From Gymnorhina tibicen (lineage: Eukaryota; Chordata; Aves; Passeriformes; Artamidae), in assembly GCA_013399875.1 (NCBI GenBank), contig VXAZ01007505.1, positions 269,795-333,794 of the forward strand: a stretch of DNA of 64,000 nt, in the 5' to 3' direction. Position 1 is the first letter of the stretch. Every line of letters begins with the position of its first letter. A program made the position numbers and the translations under genes. The notes under the pieces are model-generated. The model searched no databases. It was not told the origin of the DNA and was given only the letters and a program-made list of their open reading frames with translations. Shown here piece by piece: positions 49,982-63,143 of this stretch.

Positions 49982-51972
49982 ATATGGGAAAAAAAGCCCC
50001 AAACCAGAGGTAATTAGGATCTATTGTGAATCCGACCAGTAAGACAAAAATACTTACTCTAGTACAAATAGGTCTTGTGTTCACTGCTGAAAAATTTTAA
50101 AAAATCCTGTTCCTACCTGACTATCATGATTTGGTAATAGGTCTACTCTTTTTAAATTGCCAAAATGTGAATTAGCATTAGTCTCAATGGGATACTTAAG
50201 GTAAACATGCTAAATCTCTTATGAGTATGGCCTTCAGTAAGCATTTGATAATAAAGCAGCTAATTTTCTGTGGACATCTCTTCACTGAATTCTGTAGTTC
50301 ATTAACCATGATTATGTAAAAGTAAACAATAGTTTAATTCGTGCTTCGCCTTCATGTCATGATTTATATGGCAGATAAGACTTTCTCAGCAAATAAGGAT
50401 TTCAAGTGAGCTTTGGCTGAAAAGTCAATCAAATTTCTTATTGACTTCAGGATTTTGGTTTTACCTTTTCCTTTGCTCCTGTAATTTCAGTACCCGAGCC
50501 TTTGGATGCTGAGAGTTTCATGTCACTCCAAGGTTAATGTGAGTAAACAGGATTCTGTATTTATTTAGTAGAACCAGTCTCCAGACACCAAAAAACATGT
50601 GGAGACAATGATCACAAAACCTTGCTTTGTACTGCATGTGTCTGAAATGAAATCCAGAATTCCCAAAAGGAAGGTGCTAGAAACAAAAGAAGAGACAAAC
50701 CAAATATTTTGGTTTTCACACCTTTTGTTTAGAACACATTAAGGGGTGATGGGGATGGGATACTAGGTGAAAAAGCAACTCAGAGAAGGAAAATTAAGGA
50801 AAGAAGTGATTGGTTGAATGAGATAGCGATGATTGCAAGAATAGAGGGGAAATTGAGTGAGGAATTCAGTAACTCATACTGTGTATTGCAAATAAAAAAC
50901 GGAGAACTAGTGAGTGAAGTGAAAGGACTAAGTCTTTTACCAGCTGACAGAAATTGCTGTTCTATGACCACTTGCACCAAAACTAAGTTGTAATTCATTT
51001 GGCAATGGAGAGACACACGACTACTTTGTATTTTTTTAGCAAGCCTTGATACAACCACTGAAAAAATTAATCTCAAAAGAAAATTACCTTGCCTTGTTTG
51101 TGATACATCACATCTGGTCAGCATGTCCTTCCTGAGAATCTCCAGTGCTCTGTATCCCTTCCTTAACTGGAACTTCCAGATCGGATGCGGCCAGGGTAAA
51201 ACATTAGAAAATGATCTTACTTTCCAGAAATAACCTTAGTCTTCTAAAGACATACAATCTAGATTGAGAGGTAGGAAAATTACTAAAAAATCAAGCAAAC
51301 ATAATCCTGTTTTTCAGGTAGTGGAAACTGAGCCAAAATCTTACTACTCCCTAAACAAAAGAATTAAGTAACAAATTGGACTAAAAACTATGTTATCCTT
51401 CATGTGAATATCTATTCCCACTTTAATGATTACCCCTTCATTGTAGTCTTAAAAGGTCAGAGTTGAAAAAGGGCAAGACGTTAAGGTCAACATTTCTTCC
51501 AGCAGATGAAATATGCATAGCTTGTCTGGCCTTTGCCCTGCAAATACAGAGAAGTTTAAAAAATGTCAGCATTAAGTATGACAAATACCATTGATTTTTC
51601 TTGTTAGATGAACCATCTGCCTTTTTGATGCTAGGATGAATTATGTCTACTTCTTGTCAGTAGCAGTGGTGGTATTTGTTTGTTTTTTGCCTCTTGAATG
51701 CTCAAAATTTGTTCTCATTGAAGGTCTGCATTCCTGGAGCACTAGAGGTTCCTGTAGCCTTGTGGCATGAACAAACCATCTGGCTTTGTTGGTGGTAAAG
51801 GTTACTGCCCTCAGCTCCTCATTTTTCTGTCAAAGATTATTGTCCTCAGATCTGCCTGCACACTGCTCATATGATCACTCCCATTTTTTCTGAGAAAAAA
51901 TGAACTAGGCTAGCTTAAATAGTTTAAAATAATAGTTCTGCTAGGCTGCCTTATGTTTTGATGAGTGACTTT
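49982..51972. other. AT-rich spacer, nothing recognised
   Basis: About 2 kb without a recognisable repeat or exon. The 114-codon minus-strand frame at 50780-51124 has no domain features. Confidence 0.5.
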
Positions 51973-53850
51973 TAGAATCATAGCATTGTTTAGGTTGCAG
52001 AACACCTTTAAGATCATCAAGTCCAACCATTAACCCAGCACTGCCAAGTCCTCCACTAAACCATCTCCCTAAGCACCACATCCACACATCTTTGATATAC
52101 TTCCAGAGATGGTGACTCAACTATTTCCCTTGGCAATGTGTTCCAATACTCCCTTTCCCTGATGAAATTTTTTCTGGTATACATTCTGAACCTCTCCTTG
52201 TGCAACTTCACGCCATTTCCTCCTGTGCTATCACTTGTTTCTTGGGAGAAGAGATGTACCACAACCTTCTTTCAGGTAATTGTAGAGTGTGATAAGGTCT
52301 CCCCTCAGCCTCCTTTTCTCCAGGCTAAACAACCCCAGCTTCCTCAGCTGCTCCTCATAAAACTCGTGCTCCAGACCCTTCACCAGCTCAATTTTCCTGG
52401 ACACACTCCAGCATCTCAATGTCTTTCTTGTAGTGGGGGACCCAGAACTGAACACAGGATTCAATGTGTGGCCTCACCAGTGCTGAGTACAGAGGGACGA
52501 TCCCTGCCCTAATCCTGCTGGCCACACTATTTCTGATAGATGCCAGGGTTCTGTTGGCCTTCTTGGCCATCTTGGGCACACACTGGCTCATGTTCAGCCA
52601 CTGTCAACCAGCACCCCCAGGTCCTTTTCCACTGGGAAGCTTTCCAGCCACTCTGCCCCCACGCTGTAGCTCTGCATGAGGTTATTGTGATCGAAGTGCA
52701 GGACCCGGCACTTGGCCTTGTTGAGCCTTGGCCCATCAATCCAGCCTGTCCAGATCCCTCTGTAAAGCCTTCCTACCATTCAGCACATCAGCATTCCTGC
52801 CCAGCTTGATGTTGTCTGCAAACTGGCTGAGGGTGTCCTAGATCTCATCCGGACCATCCATTAATATATTAAACGGGTCTGGCCCAATACTGATCGCTGG
52901 GGAACATCATGAATGACCATCTGCCAGCTGGATGTAACTCCACTCACTACCATTCTGTAGGCCTGGGTGTTCAACTCTTTTTTTACCCAGTGAAGTCTAT
53001 CACCATCTAAGCCATGAGCAGCCAGTTTCTCCAAGAGAATTCTTTGGGAAATGGTGTCAAAGGCTTTGCTAAGTTCCAGGCAGACAACATCTACAGACTT
53101 TCACTCATCCACTAAGCAGGTGAAGTTAGTCAAGCAGGACCTGCTTTCCTAAACCCATGCTGCCTGGACATGATCTGGTGTCCTGCATGCGCTGTGTGAC
53201 CACACTCAAGATGATCTGCTCCATGATCTTCTCCTCCACTGAGGTCAGGCTGACAGGCCTATAGTTCCACAGATCCTTCTTTCAGACCCTTCTTGTAGAT
53301 AGGTATCACATTTTCTGACCTCCAGTCACCTTGGACTTCTCCAGTTAGACAGGACTGCTGGTAAATAACAGGAATTAGATTGGTGAGCACTTCCCCAGAT
53401 CACTCAGTCCCCTGGGATGGATCCCTTTCAGCCCCAGAGACTTGTTGTGTCTAAGTGGTATAGCAGGTCATTGGCCATTTACTCTTGTAATATGGAGGCT
53501 TCATTATGCTCTCCATCACTGTTTTCCAGCTCAGGGGCCTGGGTACCCCCAGAAAAGTCTTAAAGTCTCAGGCAAAGAAGGCATTAAGTACCTCAGCCTT
53601 TTCCTCATCCTTTGTCACTATGTTTCCCCCTGTGTCTAACAAAGGATGGAGATTCTCCTCAGCCCTCCTTTTGTTGCTGGTGTATTTACAGAAACATTTT
53701 TATTGTCTTTTACGGCAGTGGTCAGTTTAAGTTCTAGCTGGAATTTGGCCCTTTTGATTTTCTCCTTGCATAACCTCACAGCATCCTTGTAGTTAGGCTG
53801 AGTTGCCTGCCCCTTCTTCCAAAGGTCATAAACTCTCCTTTTTTATTAAT
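51973..53850 (-). mobile_element. CR1 LINE, antisense, about 1.9 kb (longest in the window)
   Basis: The plus strand begins 'TAGAATCATAGCATTGTTTA', the reverse complement of the CR1 3' end with a 'CCAACCATTAACCCAGCACT' block. It continues through the ORF2 C-terminus (52056-52600), the RT region (52640-53400) and the linker upstream of RT (53400-53850). It is 5'-truncated at about 53850. Frames are broken by stops and indels, although pieces such as 52056-52262 and 52231-52464 (minus) keep LPREIVESPSLE-type and [14 protein letters not shown] blocks. An inactive copy of the same broad type as the one at 26 kb. Confidence 0.95.
52056..52591 (-). pseudogene. CR1 ORF2 C-terminal remnant, frameshifted
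   Basis: Three overlapping minus-strand frames together cover the CR1 ORF2 C-terminus: a [17 protein letters not shown] / [15 protein letters not shown] block (52388-52591), a [28 protein letters not shown] block (52231-52464) and a final LHKERFRMYTRKNF / WNTLPREIVESPSLEVYQ block (52056-52262). The changes of frame between blocks show at least two indels. It is transposon debris. Confidence 0.9.
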
Positions 53851-56800
53851 GCGTTCCAGTCAAAACTTTCTGTTCAGTCAGATGAATGTTTGCAAAGAGC
53901 AGGTCTGTGTATACCTGTGGAAGGAGACAACCACAGGTGTACTTTACTCTTCACCCAGAATTTAACTAGCTTGTTTCCTATCAAAGAGTGTTATATTATA
54001 ACTTCTGGATATTTACTTTATCTCTGCAATCATGTTTTGGAGTATTTCCCTTAAAAAAAGATGCACTGATGCACCTACAGTCTGTGTGATGTACATTTCC
54101 ATTTTATAATTACTGAGTCAATCAACTGTAGCTTGGATAAAGTATAAGCTGTCTTCTGAAGTGCATGGGCTTTATGCATTCAGAACACTACAACGTGATT
54201 TATAACACTGAATTACTGTAAATTGCTCAAAGTGAATTTGAGAGTAAACAGATCGTTTGCTACATCTTATTAGCACAGTGGTCAGTAGCGTCATAACAAA
54301 GTAGTCTGGGTGTGTATAATTATGCCACAGCAGATAATGAATAGAGCAAAAATAAATAGAGAATTTGATCAAATAAGTACTTTATGGAATTCTTTTTCTA
54401 AAAGAGTTCCCAGACTGCTGTGAAGCACTAAATTGTTCTGCCATTCTTGGCTTACAAAAAATGCACATACTACTCATACTTTCTTACTACTCTGGAGTAC
54501 TGAAGTGGAAAAGTGAATTGAACTGTCACAGTTCTTGGAGCACTTCTGCATTTGGGACGTGGCAGAGTGTTTAAGCAATCTCACTAAGTCAAGGACTAGG
54601 CTACTCCTGGAGTTCTCTTTCAATTCTAATTTTCTATTTATCTCAGTATTATAACCGTAATTTTAACCAAACTGTGAGTCAGTTATACACTTGCTATAGA
54701 CTTCTTGGCTCAGGCATTCTTAATGTTTTATTGTATATTCAAAGATTATGTTAAAAAATATGGGATTTTATCATTTATGAATGCATTTTTTTTAAGGAGG
54801 AACTCTTTCATTAAAATAATTCAAATCATCAGAAATTCCTTCTCTTCTGTCAAATTCTGTCCTTTGAACACCAAATCCTAATCATGCCAATCTTTTGAAA
54901 TTGAAACTTTTGCCTATCTTTAGTTTTTTTGTCTTAAAATATTTTCTTTTCTATTTTTGGTGATTTTTCTTAGTTTTATTTCCCAAAGAACTTTTGTAGG
55001 CAGATATAGCCAACACCAGAGTAGTTTCAAAAATCTCCTTGATTTCTGTAGAAACATTTCACAGGTTTTCATACTCAGCAATGTCTGTACAAGTACATAA
55101 CAAGTAGCCAAGGGGCCCTGACTCTGAGGCTCTGGTCCAGCAGTACAGTTGGGTCTTCTTGGACCAAGGGCTGCCTCTGAAACATTGAACTGAGTAACAG
55201 TTGGTAGCACTGTCTGCTCTGGATTTTTCCAATGACGAGGAGTTCCCTTGTGTTTTCAGCCATCCTGTAACAAAGGGTTTTAAAATGTAATTGTTCCATG
55301 TGGGAAAAGACATATCTTTTATTGCATATCTCTTAGTCCAAGAAGTAATAACAAGTTTGCTTTTCACTAAACCACACATGTAGCTAACATCCATACGTTC
55401 AGGGCTAAGGGAGCTCGGGGTCAGAATTTGGACAGAAGTTTAAGCAAGCCTTTCTAATGTCTTTTTCTGAAAAGCAGTGTTTGTATTTTTACAGTCTTCT
55501 CAGAAGGATTGGGTTATATACTATATATGCTGGCTCTTACATATCACCTGAAGGTATGAAACCTCCCTTTGGTGGGTTTCATGGAGCATTGCCTATACGA
55601 TTTGGACATGCTCCAATTGGAATCAGAAAAGCTGCCAACTGCTGTTCCATTCAGACTTTTAAGACCATTACATCTTTGATTTAGCTTTAAGTTTGGATGC
55701 TCTGACTGGTAAAATAGTTTAAAATTTTTAAAATTTTGTTTTCCTTTTTTTTTTTTTGCACAGGCTCTCTGACCATTCTCCTTCGTAAGATCACTGCTCC
55801 AAGGGTAACCACGAGTGGAGGTTTGTGCAGATATACAATAGAGAAATGCAAATTCTTAGATTCTTCAATTCTCACTGAGCTTCTGTGCAAGTGATTCCAC
55901 ATAGCTCTATATAGTCCTCATTTTGCTGCCACCTTTGAAATCCTGATAGTGGCTGCAAGAACTGAGGCAGCTGTCCGTTTTGAGGAATGCTTCCCTGGAC
56001 TACACAGAGGGATATATGAGAGTGCTCCAAGGCTTGTCAGTATGTGCAGTTTTCACTGTGACCCAGGGTTACTAGTGAATATGTGGAGCATGCCCATTGT
56101 TGTGTCGGTCCTCTTCCCTTCATTGATACAGAAGTGATCCTATCAGTGTTTTCTAATCACACGGCCACGACAAACAGAGGTTACATCAGGTGCACAGACA
56201 TCCTTCTTTCTGCTAACCACTAAAAGCAGGAGAGGCAAGTAAGCAAACAGAAAGTTTCTCTGTACCTTAATATTCACTAAAAGACCTGAAGTGGGGATGC
56301 AGTGGGAAATCTAATTTAGCCAGCTGAATGTAATTCACCTCTCAGCAATACCTATTAGGATTACCTGAATTCACTAGCTGAAGGTAGTTTTAAGACTCTT
56401 AAGAGTATCAATGTTCTTAAGGAACAAACTTCAATTCTGGTAAAATCTTTGTGATTTATCATTAATTTCTGTTTAAAATGCCACTGAAAATTTAGATACA
56501 ACATATTTCAATTTTCCTAAATAATTCTGAACTATGTGCCTGGGTAGTCCCATTTAGGACAACAGAGATACTCATATGATGATCTGAAGTGCCTTCCTCT
56601 TTAGAGTGGTATTTTGATGTACTTAGGAGTCTTTTTATGGGTTATGTTAGCAATCTTCTTTAATAATTTGAGAATATTAGCTTTTACTATTTCTGAATAT
56701 AAGATTTTCCTTCTAAGAGGGTTACTAAGGTTATTTCACTTTGACACTTTGCTGAGACTGCTAGAAATGAACTTCTAATTATTTTGTCTGCTCTAGAGTT

Positions 56801-58406
56801 TGACTTGAAGGAATCATAACAAAGATGTTCAGTTTTTTTCACTGAGCAATGTTTTTTAATAATATGTTTCCATTTATATAATATAGTGTTGTATAATTGA
56901 TGTTTACAATTTTGTCAAGAAGACAAAATATTTTTCTAATGGATTTATTATGTATTTTAATAACTAGGCAAAAGTAGCTGTAGAGCTCAATTATTATGCT
57001 CAGATGAAATCTTAAGCACTGTAACTTCCTATAATACCTGCAGTGCCTGTGTTGCCCTGCAAGCTGAAATTTTATAAGTGCTCAAACTCTTTTAATACAG
57101 ATTTTATTGAAGCAATTGAAGTCAGGTTATGTTTATATTTTAAGGTAATTTTTAAAGTGAACTGATGATTTGTGGTCGAGTATGATGGTGACAAAAGGGT
57201 GAATGATTACAGATTTTGTCATTTGTTAATTAAAATATGTTTGTAAGTGATATTGTGGTTGCACACAGATCAAGTCCAAAACAAAGGCATGTATCCAGAC
57301 CTTTCTCATGTTATGCAATCACAATGGGTTTATGTATATAGGCTCCTAAATGAACATTTCCAAATAGTAAGGGAGGGGGACCAGAGACATTTTTTGTCTA
57401 CCTCTAAAAAAAAGTGTAAAAGAACACCCAAACAACAGACACCTGTCTGATAGGGACATTTATTAAATATGATGAAGGTTTTGGGACTTGTTTGGATGCT
57501 TGATTTGGAATGAATACATTTCTTTCCCAAGTAGACTGTGAGCCCATGCCTGCAGTTTTTTAAGAAGTGCATTTTTAGTAACTAGAACGAAACATAAAAG
57601 CAACTGCTTGAAGAGCAAAGAGAAGTTTGCTCTTTTTTGTAAACAGCTCTTTGAGATCATCTGTCTATATGGGTTCAACAACCCTCTGTCCTTTTTTTCT
57701 GCTGTAGTCAGGTGTGCTACCATCATCCACTCTGTGGATGTGAAAGGACTCAGGGTTGTGATTCTTCTCCACACTTTCCTTTACACACTTTGGAAGTGGC
57801 ACACTAATAGTGTACTTGTGAATAATGATGTACTGTGAATGATTAGATGCAGATAGGTAAACAACCTTTTAATCTCTGTTGATATGTGAATACAGTAATC
57901 AAACACATGATGGTCCTCCTTCTGCACACAAAATGGACACAATTAGGAGAGCATCAGAGCAAGAATATTAGTTGTTTGAATATGGCTACTGTGCACCAAA
58001 ATAAAGCAAAAAAATATAACATCTTTAGGTGTGTGCATAGTGATTATAATGTGATAATAATGTGTAAGGCAGAAATGTGGCTGTATTGTGCTTGTAATGA
58101 CAGTGTGATAGTCTGGTATGTAGGAAGAACCAAACGGTTCATGACCCATATAATCGTGTATGAAAGATCATTGCTAGCCCTGCCTTGGATTCTATGAAGG
58201 GTTTTTTCAGCTCTGGGTCCACAAGGGTTTAGAATATGCAAATTAGCTTGGACTGCATTTAGGTTTCCCATGTCAGAGGACCAGACTGTGTTTTGAAATG
58301 ACATTTGGGCCTACTTAAAAATAACAGTAACTGAAAACTAAAAACTAAAATCTTAGCTCTAACAAAGCTCCTTGTATCAGCTAGGATGAATTACCCCATC
58401 CATGTA
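53851..58406. other. AT-rich non-coding stretch, nothing firmly recognised
   Basis: No transposon identified. On the minus strand around 55075-55275 an acceptor-like TTGTTACAG precedes an ATG and a 60-odd-codon frame with ordinary protein-like composition. No family or second exon supports it. The plus frame at 55457-55684 is likewise unassigned. Confidence 0.5.
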
Positions 58407-58407
58407 T

Positions 58408-58412
58408 GTTAC
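58408..58412. repeat. target-site duplication, left copy (GTTAC)
   Basis: Identical to 59068-59072 and directly abuts the TG terminus of the LTR. Confidence 0.8.
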
Positions 58413-59067
58413 TGTGGTGCTTTAGGCCAAATTCAGGAAAACGTCCAAAAGGAACATCTCCTCAAAGGAAGGCAGGCCACAACCACCCCTCCCCCCAGCC
58501 GGGTTCGGGAAAAACAAATTTCCTCGGAGGAAAGTGAAGGAGAAAATAAAAACTATTTATTTAACAAACACACAGGAAAATAATAATAATAGTGCTAAAT
58601 AATAAAATCTCTCGCTCTGGAGAGAAAACCTGAAAGATTTTAGAGTCCTTCTGTGGGTGTGGTCTCTCTCCTCCTCCTCGGATCTGGGTCGGCGTGGGGG
58701 GCCCCCCTCCAGGCTGGTGGAAGGTCCCCTGGTGGGGTTCTGATGTTCTGGTGTTCTGAACAAGTCCAGAAGAGAAGAAGGGAAAAGCCGAAGTCCCAAG
58801 AGAAAAGAACCCTCAACTCTCCGTCTCTCTCCGAAGAAACAGAGCCGAAAAGCTGACTGAAAAGCAAGAAGCAGTGCCTCCCCGCTCCTCAGCCGCAGCA
58901 GTAGCTAATCTCTGTGTCCTTGAAGCACAAACTGTTTTGAAAAGTTCGCTCAGTTTTTTTTTCTCTGTCTCTTGCACCCAGTTTTAAAGGCATAGAAAGG
59001 CTCAGGAATCATGTCTGGGCATAGAGCAGTGATAGGGGATACAACAGCATAAAGTCACCGCAAGACA
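58413..59067 (-). mobile_element. solo LTR, ERVL-class-like, 5-bp TSD
   Basis: A 655-base element with TGTGGTGC at its left end and GCAAGACA at its right end, flanked by a perfect 5-base repeat GTTAC (58408-58412 and 59068-59072). Five-base duplications are usual for ERVL-class elements. On the minus strand a TTTAAAACTGG TATA-like box (about plus 58979-58989) precedes a GC-rich leader, and an AAATAAATAG polyadenylation-like site (plus about 58552-58561) lies near the far end, so minus is the likely sense. No internal region is left. The 60-80-codon frames within are artefacts. Confidence 0.87.
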
Positions 59068-59072
59068 GTTAC
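59068..59072. repeat. target-site duplication, right copy (GTTAC)
   Basis: Identical to 58408-58412 and directly follows the CA terminus of the LTR. Confidence 0.8.
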
Positions 59073-59682
59073 GTTATGTGATTAAAAAAGAAAGGCTCAT
59101 CTCCATGAACACAAAGGAGCCCAGAGCAACTACAATGTTGTCCAATTTTGCTGAACAGTTCTAAAAGAATTGTTAGGAAAAGTTTGCTATACAGGGAACA
59201 ATGCAGGATATAATCTGGGGCAAGGATGTACAGGACCCTTGCTGAAGGTGCTTTGGAGTTATCATGCAACAGCCAGGGACTGTGGGCACTGAATAGCTTT
59301 TGATCCTATAAATTACTTTCCCAGATGCCAGTGAAGCTATGTGAAATCTATCTACCTAATGTTTCAAGGAGATAGACTATCATGTTCTCCACTTTCAGTC
59401 TGATAAGAGTTGAATAAGATCACTGAATCCTGTTATATGCCTGCCAAGAGCCATCTCACAGCAGGTCTCGTTAGGTGAGATAATTCATTAATATAGAAAA
59501 AGTATCACAGACTTTTATAGTGCCATAGACTTCTTTGGCGTGACAGATGCTGTAAATACAAATCAGTATTGTTAATTGCAGTGGTTCAAATTTTTCTGTT
59601 CCTGTCCATAAATTACTTCGGTGTTGCTCTTGGGGTGTGTGTGGATGTGGGTATTGTGTGTGAGTTTTGGGGGCTGCAGTGA
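59073..59682. other. AT-rich spacer, nothing recognised
   Basis: No repeat or gene signal between the solo LTR and the purine-rich tract. Confidence 0.5.
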
Positions 59683-59752
59683 GGAGAGAGAGAGACAGGT
59701 GGAGAAAGGAGAGAGAGAGAGGCAGAGAGAGAAGGAGAAAGAGAGAAGGGAA
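59683..59752. repeat. purine-rich (GA)n/(GGAGA)n low-complexity tract
   Basis: About 70 bases that are almost all G and A on the plus strand, made of GAGA and GGAGAGA units. The plus-strand frame crossing it is Glu/Arg-rich for this reason and is not a gene. Such tracts can adopt triplex structure. Confidence 0.9.
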
Positions 59753-62700
59753 ATTGCTTTTCTTAAGAGATCTGAGACTATTTGCTGTACAGAAAATATG
59801 TTTGCAGCTGGTGAAAGGTACATTTGCTAAATAAATGATATCGTTCTCTTTTCTACAAGGTTTTCAGCAGGGGAGAAGGGCTTTAGTATTTGGTGACTGG
59901 TTTTAGAATAATGTTGAGAGGCTGTAATCTTGCAGAAAATACAGCTACTTTGAATGGACAGACATCTGGAATAAATGGCTTATAGATAATCCCCTGTGAA
60001 TAGACATGGCATGTCTAAGGCTGGTTATGGATCTGCTATGTTAATTGGTGAGAATGAAGTTGAGTTCTCCAGGAATAAATCAGAGCTGTCAAACAGTATC
60101 TAAAATGATAGTCATTTCCTGGTTGGCACAGATAATAATGCTAATGGTTGTCAGTGGAATCTTTGTACAAAAGATATTACATTTCCCTACTATTTTATCT
60201 CCTAGTAATGTCCTTATTTTCTTTTCACTGGTTACAGTCCTAAAAGATGCACACTATTAACCCTCAGCTATTCACAACAGAATCCAGTAGTTAGCTACAA
60301 ATAAAGCAGTGGACTGGTTTTTCTGGACTGGTTTGTTTGTCAGCAGTCCAAGAACATGTATTTTGAAGTGAAGTTAAGCTGAGCCCATTTAGGACACTCT
60401 TCTCAGCTCTTCTTGAAGGCTGTTTTCCCAAGATATTTCTTCCTTTTTTTGGAGATGAGTTTTGAAGACCTCTGGCCTGCAGGATGCAGTGAGTGTACCT
60501 CACATCTTCTTAAAGTCCTGCAAATGGTGGGACATTTACTTCCATGGTTGGTCCCCACATCTAAAATAAGTTAGAAAGAACAGATCATTCCTGTTGACAT
60601 GGCACAAAATTATAGATTGAGTGATGCATAAACTCCATAGAAACACATAGAAAAGTGCAAGTGAGCTTATGCTTTGCTCAGGATTCTTGCAGATACAAAA
60701 CTTTGCATTTTATTGTGTCTGTGTTATTCATTATTAAAACTTCAGGTTCTGTCTTCCTTACTCCATGATGTTTCACTAGCATGGTATTTTCTAACATGAG
60801 TTCTTCAAAGTTCTCAAGTTTGTGTCTTGATTTGATTATTTTGAACTTTTGCATACATTGTGAATAGAAATTTGAGTCTATTGACTGCAATCCTGGGTAG
60901 ACAATCAGGAAAAACTCAGAAGGACTGAAAAAGAAATTTGTCACAGATTTCAAAGGGATTTGCCCTCCTAAAACTTTAAAGACTTTTCCAAATACTTTTT
61001 TTTGTTTCTTGTAATGTGTCCAACCCCCTGGATTTCTTTCACTCTTTGTCTTTCAACTACTGTAATTTGACCTATGATATCTAACAATTACTAGCACTAG
61101 TAACTAGGGCAGGCTTGAGCTAAAAAAAACAGATTTGGAAAAAAATTCCAACTTTAGACTTGGCTAAGTATTCAGAAATTATTGGTTTTATAACTTATTT
61201 ACTTAATTACCTTAAATTAAACAAAAATTCAGATGTTGATATCTCAAATGTATCTGTAATTACAGCAATACAAAATTTTAAAATGTCGTCAGCAGTCTAA
61301 AAATATGTTTAACAACTGGAAAAGAAGGAAAGTAGAGCAAGCTTTTATCTCATTTGCCTAAGATGTCCATAGTAGTCTGCTTTAAGTGGAAATAATGGCA
61401 TTTAGATAACCAGTTTCTCAGTATGAGCAGGAGATAACATTGTTAGAACTTACAGGTTTGTTTTTGGATGTTTCTATTTTTAGACTCCCTTAATGGCTTA
61501 ACTTCCAGACAAAATCAGCAGTTTCTTAAACAAGCAAATATAAGAAAAACCACACCTGACCAAGGACAGTAATTTGGTAGCCACCTGTGTACAGAAATAT
61601 GCCCCAAACCTACTCGGGACAGAGGGTTATGGCTGAGATGACATATGCCTCCCTTTAGAGGCTCTCTGTGAGCAAGGTGCTAAAACTACCATTATGGTCA
61701 ATGTAGATGAGATCACAGGTGCTTGTGGCCATTTGAACCACTTAAGTCATGTTCAGATATTACATGAGAAAAGCTGCACTCTTGTGGAGTGGTTCTAGAG
61801 GCCAGGAAATACAGGAGACCAACTAGACGGAATTATACTCTTACCTCTGGATAACTGAATTTAGCACCCACTTAGTACGATGCAAGGAGAGACTAGGAAT
61901 GGTTCAGGGATTGTTGTCTGCCACTGGGGATACTACATACTAGTAATACAGATAACGTATTAAGGTGTTTCAAATATAGTGCTTTGTAGACCAGTGTGTT
62001 ATGACAATAAGTGTGTTTTAAAAGACTGTGACTTGCTCTGATACTACTGTAATAGAAGTTGTGTAAATGCTTAAGTGAAGCAGATATGCAAAAATCAGCT
62101 TGTTCATCAACAGAAAGGAGCTTCATTAGCTGAATAAATAATTAACTGAAAATAGTTCCCTTGGCTCTTGTACCAAAATTGATTTACACAAACAGTGGAG
62201 CATATTGTAGGAAGATGTTCTGTTCTGCCACTTACTGAGGGAAGCATCAAAAATGTTTAGAAATTAAATACTTTTCATACAGAATGGCTGACTTCAGTAA
62301 CTAAAATATGATTTATTTGAAGTCCCATTTAGTAGAGGCATTGCCTTGATGTAGGCAGATGAAATATATATTTTGAGAACCTGTCCAAGCTGTTTGCTTC
62401 TGACCTTTCTGGGTATGCACCATGAGTCTTTACTCCTCTATAAATAAGGATTTGTTACTGATGAAGAAATCCTGTATTACTTTCTGAATACAGAGTGTGG
62501 TGTCACTGTGGATTATTTTTTTCACATATAAATACTGGAAGTAAAACTTTGCTTCCTCAAAGACTAGTGGGATAATTCTGTAGTTGGGCTTCAGCAGTAG
62601 TGATTTACTCAGCTGTAAAGAGCACTTGAAGGTAAAATGCCGTATGATACAGTATTGTCTTCAGCATGTCAAGGACTGATAGCACTGATTTTGCAGAAGT

Positions 62701-63143
62701 GTTTTACTGAAAATTTTGAAATCAAGTAACTGGAGCTCACTACATTAGAGGTACAGGAGTGCGTGGACTGCTATTAAGAGTATAGGCATCTTAGAACACT
62801 AGGAAAAACTGTAATTCCACTGAAGTCTGAGTTCAGCCAGGGCAGAGCTGAGCGAGATGGAATTGGTTTCTTTGTGCTAGTATTTGTACTTTTTGTGTTG
62901 GATGGATGTCTTGTGAGATGATCTCTTCACAAGTGCACCAATACAATTATGCAGGTTCAGTGTATTCCAGTATTTTGCCTATAGATATCTGTGGGAAACA
63001 GAGGAGTAAAAACATCTACAGGCGCTTATAAATTTGATTTACAGCCCTGGAAAGAACTTGGGCTGATGTAATAATGATGAAGGTACAGACCTGAAGCAGA
63101 AGAATTATAAACCTATGTTTCTATAGTTATAAGCAAGAATATG
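59753..63143. other. AT-rich non-coding stretch, nothing recognised
   Basis: No transposon, RNA gene or exon recognised on either strand up to the LTR at the right edge. Confidence 0.5.

Noticed and set aside
49554..50084. 176-codon minus-strand open frame and overlapping frames of 111-136 codons
   Set aside because: They lie mostly inside the GC-rich solo LTR, where stop codons are rare in all frames; none has retroviral or host protein motifs.
59621..59830. Glu/Arg-rich small protein
   Set aside because: The charged stretch is just the translated (GA)n tract.
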